A DNA stretch of 64,000 bases from contig NZ_CABFMF010000022.1 in NCBI RefSeq assembly GCF_901875575.1, positions 70,541-134,540 on the forward strand, written 5' to 3'. The DNA comes from an uncultured Streptococcus sp. Lineage in GTDB: Bacteria; Bacillota; Bacilli; Lactobacillales; Streptococcaceae. The translations under genes and the position numbers were made by a program. This document shows, one piece after another, positions 62,148-64,000 of the stretch; position 1 is the stretch's first letter; the number at the start of each line of letters is the position of its first letter. The notes beneath the pieces are model-generated. The model was not told the DNA's origin. It ran no database searches and saw only the letters and a program-made list of their open reading frames with translations.

Positions 62148-64000
62148 ATGAGAAAATCAAATCGAGAAGTGAACGGAGAAAAGGTATTCCGTTATTCTAT
62201 TCGTAAGTGCCATTTTGGTGCAGCAAGTGTTGCCGTTGCAGCATTAATGTTTTTTGCTAATGGTGCGGTTAAGGCAGACACTTTACCAGTATCACCTGCT
62301 ACGGCTAATACTGAAAAGGTAAATGCTGGTGTTACGAACTTGACAGAGGGAGTTCCTCTAGAGAAATCTCTAGAAACTGAGGGAAATAAGGAAATCGTAG
62401 CTCCTGAGCCTGCAGCGGAAACATCTAACAAGAAAGATGGAGCTGGCTCTAATGCTCAAGGTGAAAGAGAGATTAAAGTGTCTGATAAAGCAGTGATTCC
62501 TGCTAATCAGACGGAGGAAATCAATAAAGTCGAAACAAATGGCAAAGAAAAGGAAGTAGTTACTAATAAAGATAAATTGGAATCTCTTCTAAAAGAAATT
62601 GATCAATTAAACTTAAAGGACTATACAGAAGATACTGTTAAAGTATTACAAGAAAAAGTTGCGAAAGCAAAAGAAGTACTTGTTAATGCAACAACTCAAA
62701 AAGAAATTGATCTTGCTTATAATGCCTTGGTTGGATATAAAAACGCTGGTTTAAAACGTGTACCTAAACCAAAAGGAGAACTCACTCCTAAACCAGATAC
62801 AACAAATGGTAAAGCAACAGTAGGAATAAAAGCGGAAAATACTGAACCAAATGGCACAAATATTGCAGGGCATAATCATAGTTTGAACGGGACTACGCTG
62901 CCTGAAGGTAGTGGGTTTAGGGCAGCTCCAAACAATGCAAATTTCAGCTATGAAACAAGCGGCACAAGTTTGTCTAGTTTAGTAGCTGGAGACGAATTAG
63001 GATACGGGAAAAACGTTATCATCAAAGTAAAATATGATACTAATGCTATTAATAGAAGAGATATAGGATTTACTTCAACGCCTAATGTTGGTCCTAGGCT
63101 TGATTATACCAGAAAAGCAAGTGATGGAATCGGACCTTTTGAAGGTGGTCTTAATCTAAAATTAGTAGGAATAATACCTAATGATATGATTGGGACGTAT
63201 GATTTACATGTACATATTTTAAATAATAAAAATAATAATTCGGAAAGAGCAACTTTAAAAATTCCAATAACTGTAAAACCTAAAAAACCTACAGTAAGTG
63301 TTGCTGATTTAGAACATGCTGAAGGAAAGAGCCCAGTTGTTACAGCAAGAGTAGCTGATGCAACTGTAAGTAAAGCAGAATTTTATCTTAACAATCAAAA
63401 ACAAGCTACTGTAGAAGCTACGAGAGGTATTGCAACTTGGACTCCAACAGCTCCATTAAGAGAACATGATATAATTACTGTTAAAAATATTGCTAAAGGA
63501 GGTATACCTCCTAGAGATGCTTATGGTAACACTTTTACAGTAAGTGAAGTGTCGTCGGATATGAGTGATGCAGTAATAATACCTAAAGCACCTAAACCAG
63601 CATTTGATCTTGAAGCAGCAAAATCTAATGCCAAAGCAAGCTTAGCAGAAGCAGCGAAAGCCGAAAAAGCAGCCATCGCAGCAGACAATAGCTTAACATC
63701 AGCCCAACGTACAGCAAAAGAAAAAGAAGTAGATACTACGAAAGCAGCAGAAGAGGCTAAGATTACAGCAGCCGACACAGCAGATGCAGTAGAAGCAGCG
63801 AAAACAGCAGGTGTAACAGCCATTGAAGGCGTGCACACACCAGGTAACTTAGATACTGTAAAAGAAGCAGCCAAAGCAAGCTTAGCAGAAGCAGCGAAAG
63901 CCGAAAAAGCAGCCATCGCAGCAGACAATAGCTTAACATCAGCCCAACGTACAGCAAAAGAAAAAGAAGTAGATACTACGAAAGCAGCAGAAGAGGCTAA
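62148..64000 (+). CDS. Large YSIRK-type surface protein with DUF1542-like repeats (partial; runs off the window)
   Basis: 617 residues visible, open to the right edge. The ATG at 62148 follows AAAGAGG. The YSIRK/GS signal (VFRYSIRKCHFGAASVAVAALMF, residues 14-36) directs export at the division septum. A Thr/Glu/Asn-rich segment and a FIVAR-like helical pair (LLKEIDQLNLKDYTEDTVKV, residues 149-168) follow. A beta-rich region of about 250-485 comes next, with NHSLNGTTLPEGSGFR and Ig-like strands. From about residue 490 there are Ala/Glu/Lys-rich 80-residue repeats (SLAEAAKAEKAAIAADNSLT), like DUF1542. An LPXTG anchor is expected beyond the window. Likely an adhesin or biofilm protein. Confidence 0.88.
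   Translation, partial: MRKSNREVNGEKVFRYSIRKCHFGAASVAVAALMFFANGAVKADTLPVSPATANTEKVNAGVTNLTEGVPLEKSLETEGNKEIVAPEPAAETSNKKDGAGSNAQGEREIKVSDKAVIPANQTEEINKVETNGKEKEVVTNKDKLESLLKEIDQLNLKDYTEDTVKVLQEKVAKAKEVLVNATTQKEIDLAYNALVGYKNAGLKRVPKPKGELTPKPDTTNGKATVGIKAENTEPNGTNIAGHNHSLNGTTLPEGSGFRAAPNNANFSYETSGTSLSSLVAGDELGYGKNVIIKVKYDTNAINRRDIGFTSTPNVGPRLDYTRKASDGIGPFEGGLNLKLVGIIPNDMIGTYDLHVHILNNKNNNSERATLKIPITVKPKKPTVSVADLEHAEGKSPVVTARVADATVSKAEFYLNNQKQATVEATRGIATWTPTAPLREHDIITVKNIAKGGIPPRDAYGNTFTVSEVSSDMSDAVIIPKAPKPAFDLEAAKSNAKASLAEAAKAEKAAIAADNSLTSAQRTAKEKEVDTTKAAEEAKITAADTADAVEAAKTAGVTAIEGVHTPGNLDTVKEAAKASLAEAAKAEKAAIAADNSLTSAQRTAKEKEVDTTKAAEEA
63630..64000. repeat. 240-bp tandem repeat in the surface protein gene
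   Basis: The sequence from 63630 to 63760 recurs without a mismatch from 63870 to the window edge, a period of 240 bases (80 codons). At least two copies, probably more outside the window. Identity at every third base means recent homogenisation or slippage, not just protein selection. Confidence 0.92.

Noticed and set aside
62198..62205. TATTCGTA, the reverse complement of a com-box
   Set aside because: It lies inside the YSIRK codons of the surface protein and points away from any gene start at a suitable distance.
63521..63928. 135-codon minus-strand frame rich in Ala/Ser
   Set aside because: It arises from the Ala/Lys/Glu repeats of the surface protein read backwards.
1..64000. Prophage, conjugative element or rRNA operon
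   Set aside because: No integrase of phage type, no structural or transfer genes, and no rRNA sequence are visible; the only mobile-type gene is the serine recombinase at 14.3-14.8 kb.

Overview
The window is a low-GC Firmicute chromosome segment, most likely from a mitis-group Streptococcus (S. mitis / S. oralis / S. infantis type). Supporting evidence: many genes have near-pneumococcal sequence (glmU, macP, rocS, tarI/tarJ, dprA, topA, smc, ftsY, glnP). There is a BOX repeat, a SigX/ComX com-box before dprA, a CiaR-type box before tarI, choline-binding repeats and a YSIRK surface protein. It is not a plain pneumococcus, because it carries tatC/tatA and a serine recombinase at the tar/lic locus.

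Layout. 1-3.9 kb (minus strand): partial lysS, a histidine phosphatase, a YbaK-type deacylase, a DUF368 membrane protein and a membrane-anchored GH25 lysozyme. 4.0-10 kb (plus): glmU, a Nudix hydrolase, macP, mtnN, rocS, a DEDDh exonuclease and a membrane GDPD, linking cell-wall precursors, PBP2a activation and chromosome segregation. 10-14.9 kb (minus): EbfC, then an accessory envelope block with a lipoprotein, a TM2 protein, a choline-binding protein, a broken choline-binding-protein relic and a serine recombinase flanked by unusual palindromes. 14.9-18.7 kb (plus): the 3' tail of an FTR1-like iron permease, tatC fused in frame to tatA, a CiaR box, tarI, tarJ and a deletion scar where licA-licB-licC should be. 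18.8-29.9 kb: dprA, topA, BOX, small housekeeping genes and a leuABCD operon behind a leucine attenuator. 30-33.4 kb: type IV restriction mcrBC. 33.4-44.8 kb: guaC, tRNA-Arg(CCG), rnc-smc, ribF, a permease pair, tex and sprT. 45-57 kb: a Bce-type ABC transporter, a VIT protein, two HAD phosphatases, ftsY, zwf and glnQP. 57-62 kb: CPBP protease, uvrB, an oxidoreductase, GNAT and a Nudix enzyme. 62.1 kb to the end: the 5' part of a large YSIRK surface protein with 240-bp repeats, preceded by an 11-G tract.

The most striking result is at the tar/lic locus. tarI and tarJ (ribitol-CDP supply for teichoic acid) are intact. The first ~11 codons of licA (choline kinase) are joined directly to codon ~16 of licC (phosphocholine cytidylyltransferase). 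licB (choline uptake) is gone, and so is the nucleotide-binding N-terminus of LicC. tacF-licD1-licD2, normally next to tarI in pneumococcus, are also absent. This predicts a lineage that has lost the main route for choline decoration of teichoic acids, although one apparently intact choline-binding protein gene remains 4 kb away beside the wreck of a second. The same few kilobases also show loss of an iron-uptake operon and a tatC-tatA stop-codon loss, so the 13.6-18.7 kb interval looks like a decaying, recombination-prone region.
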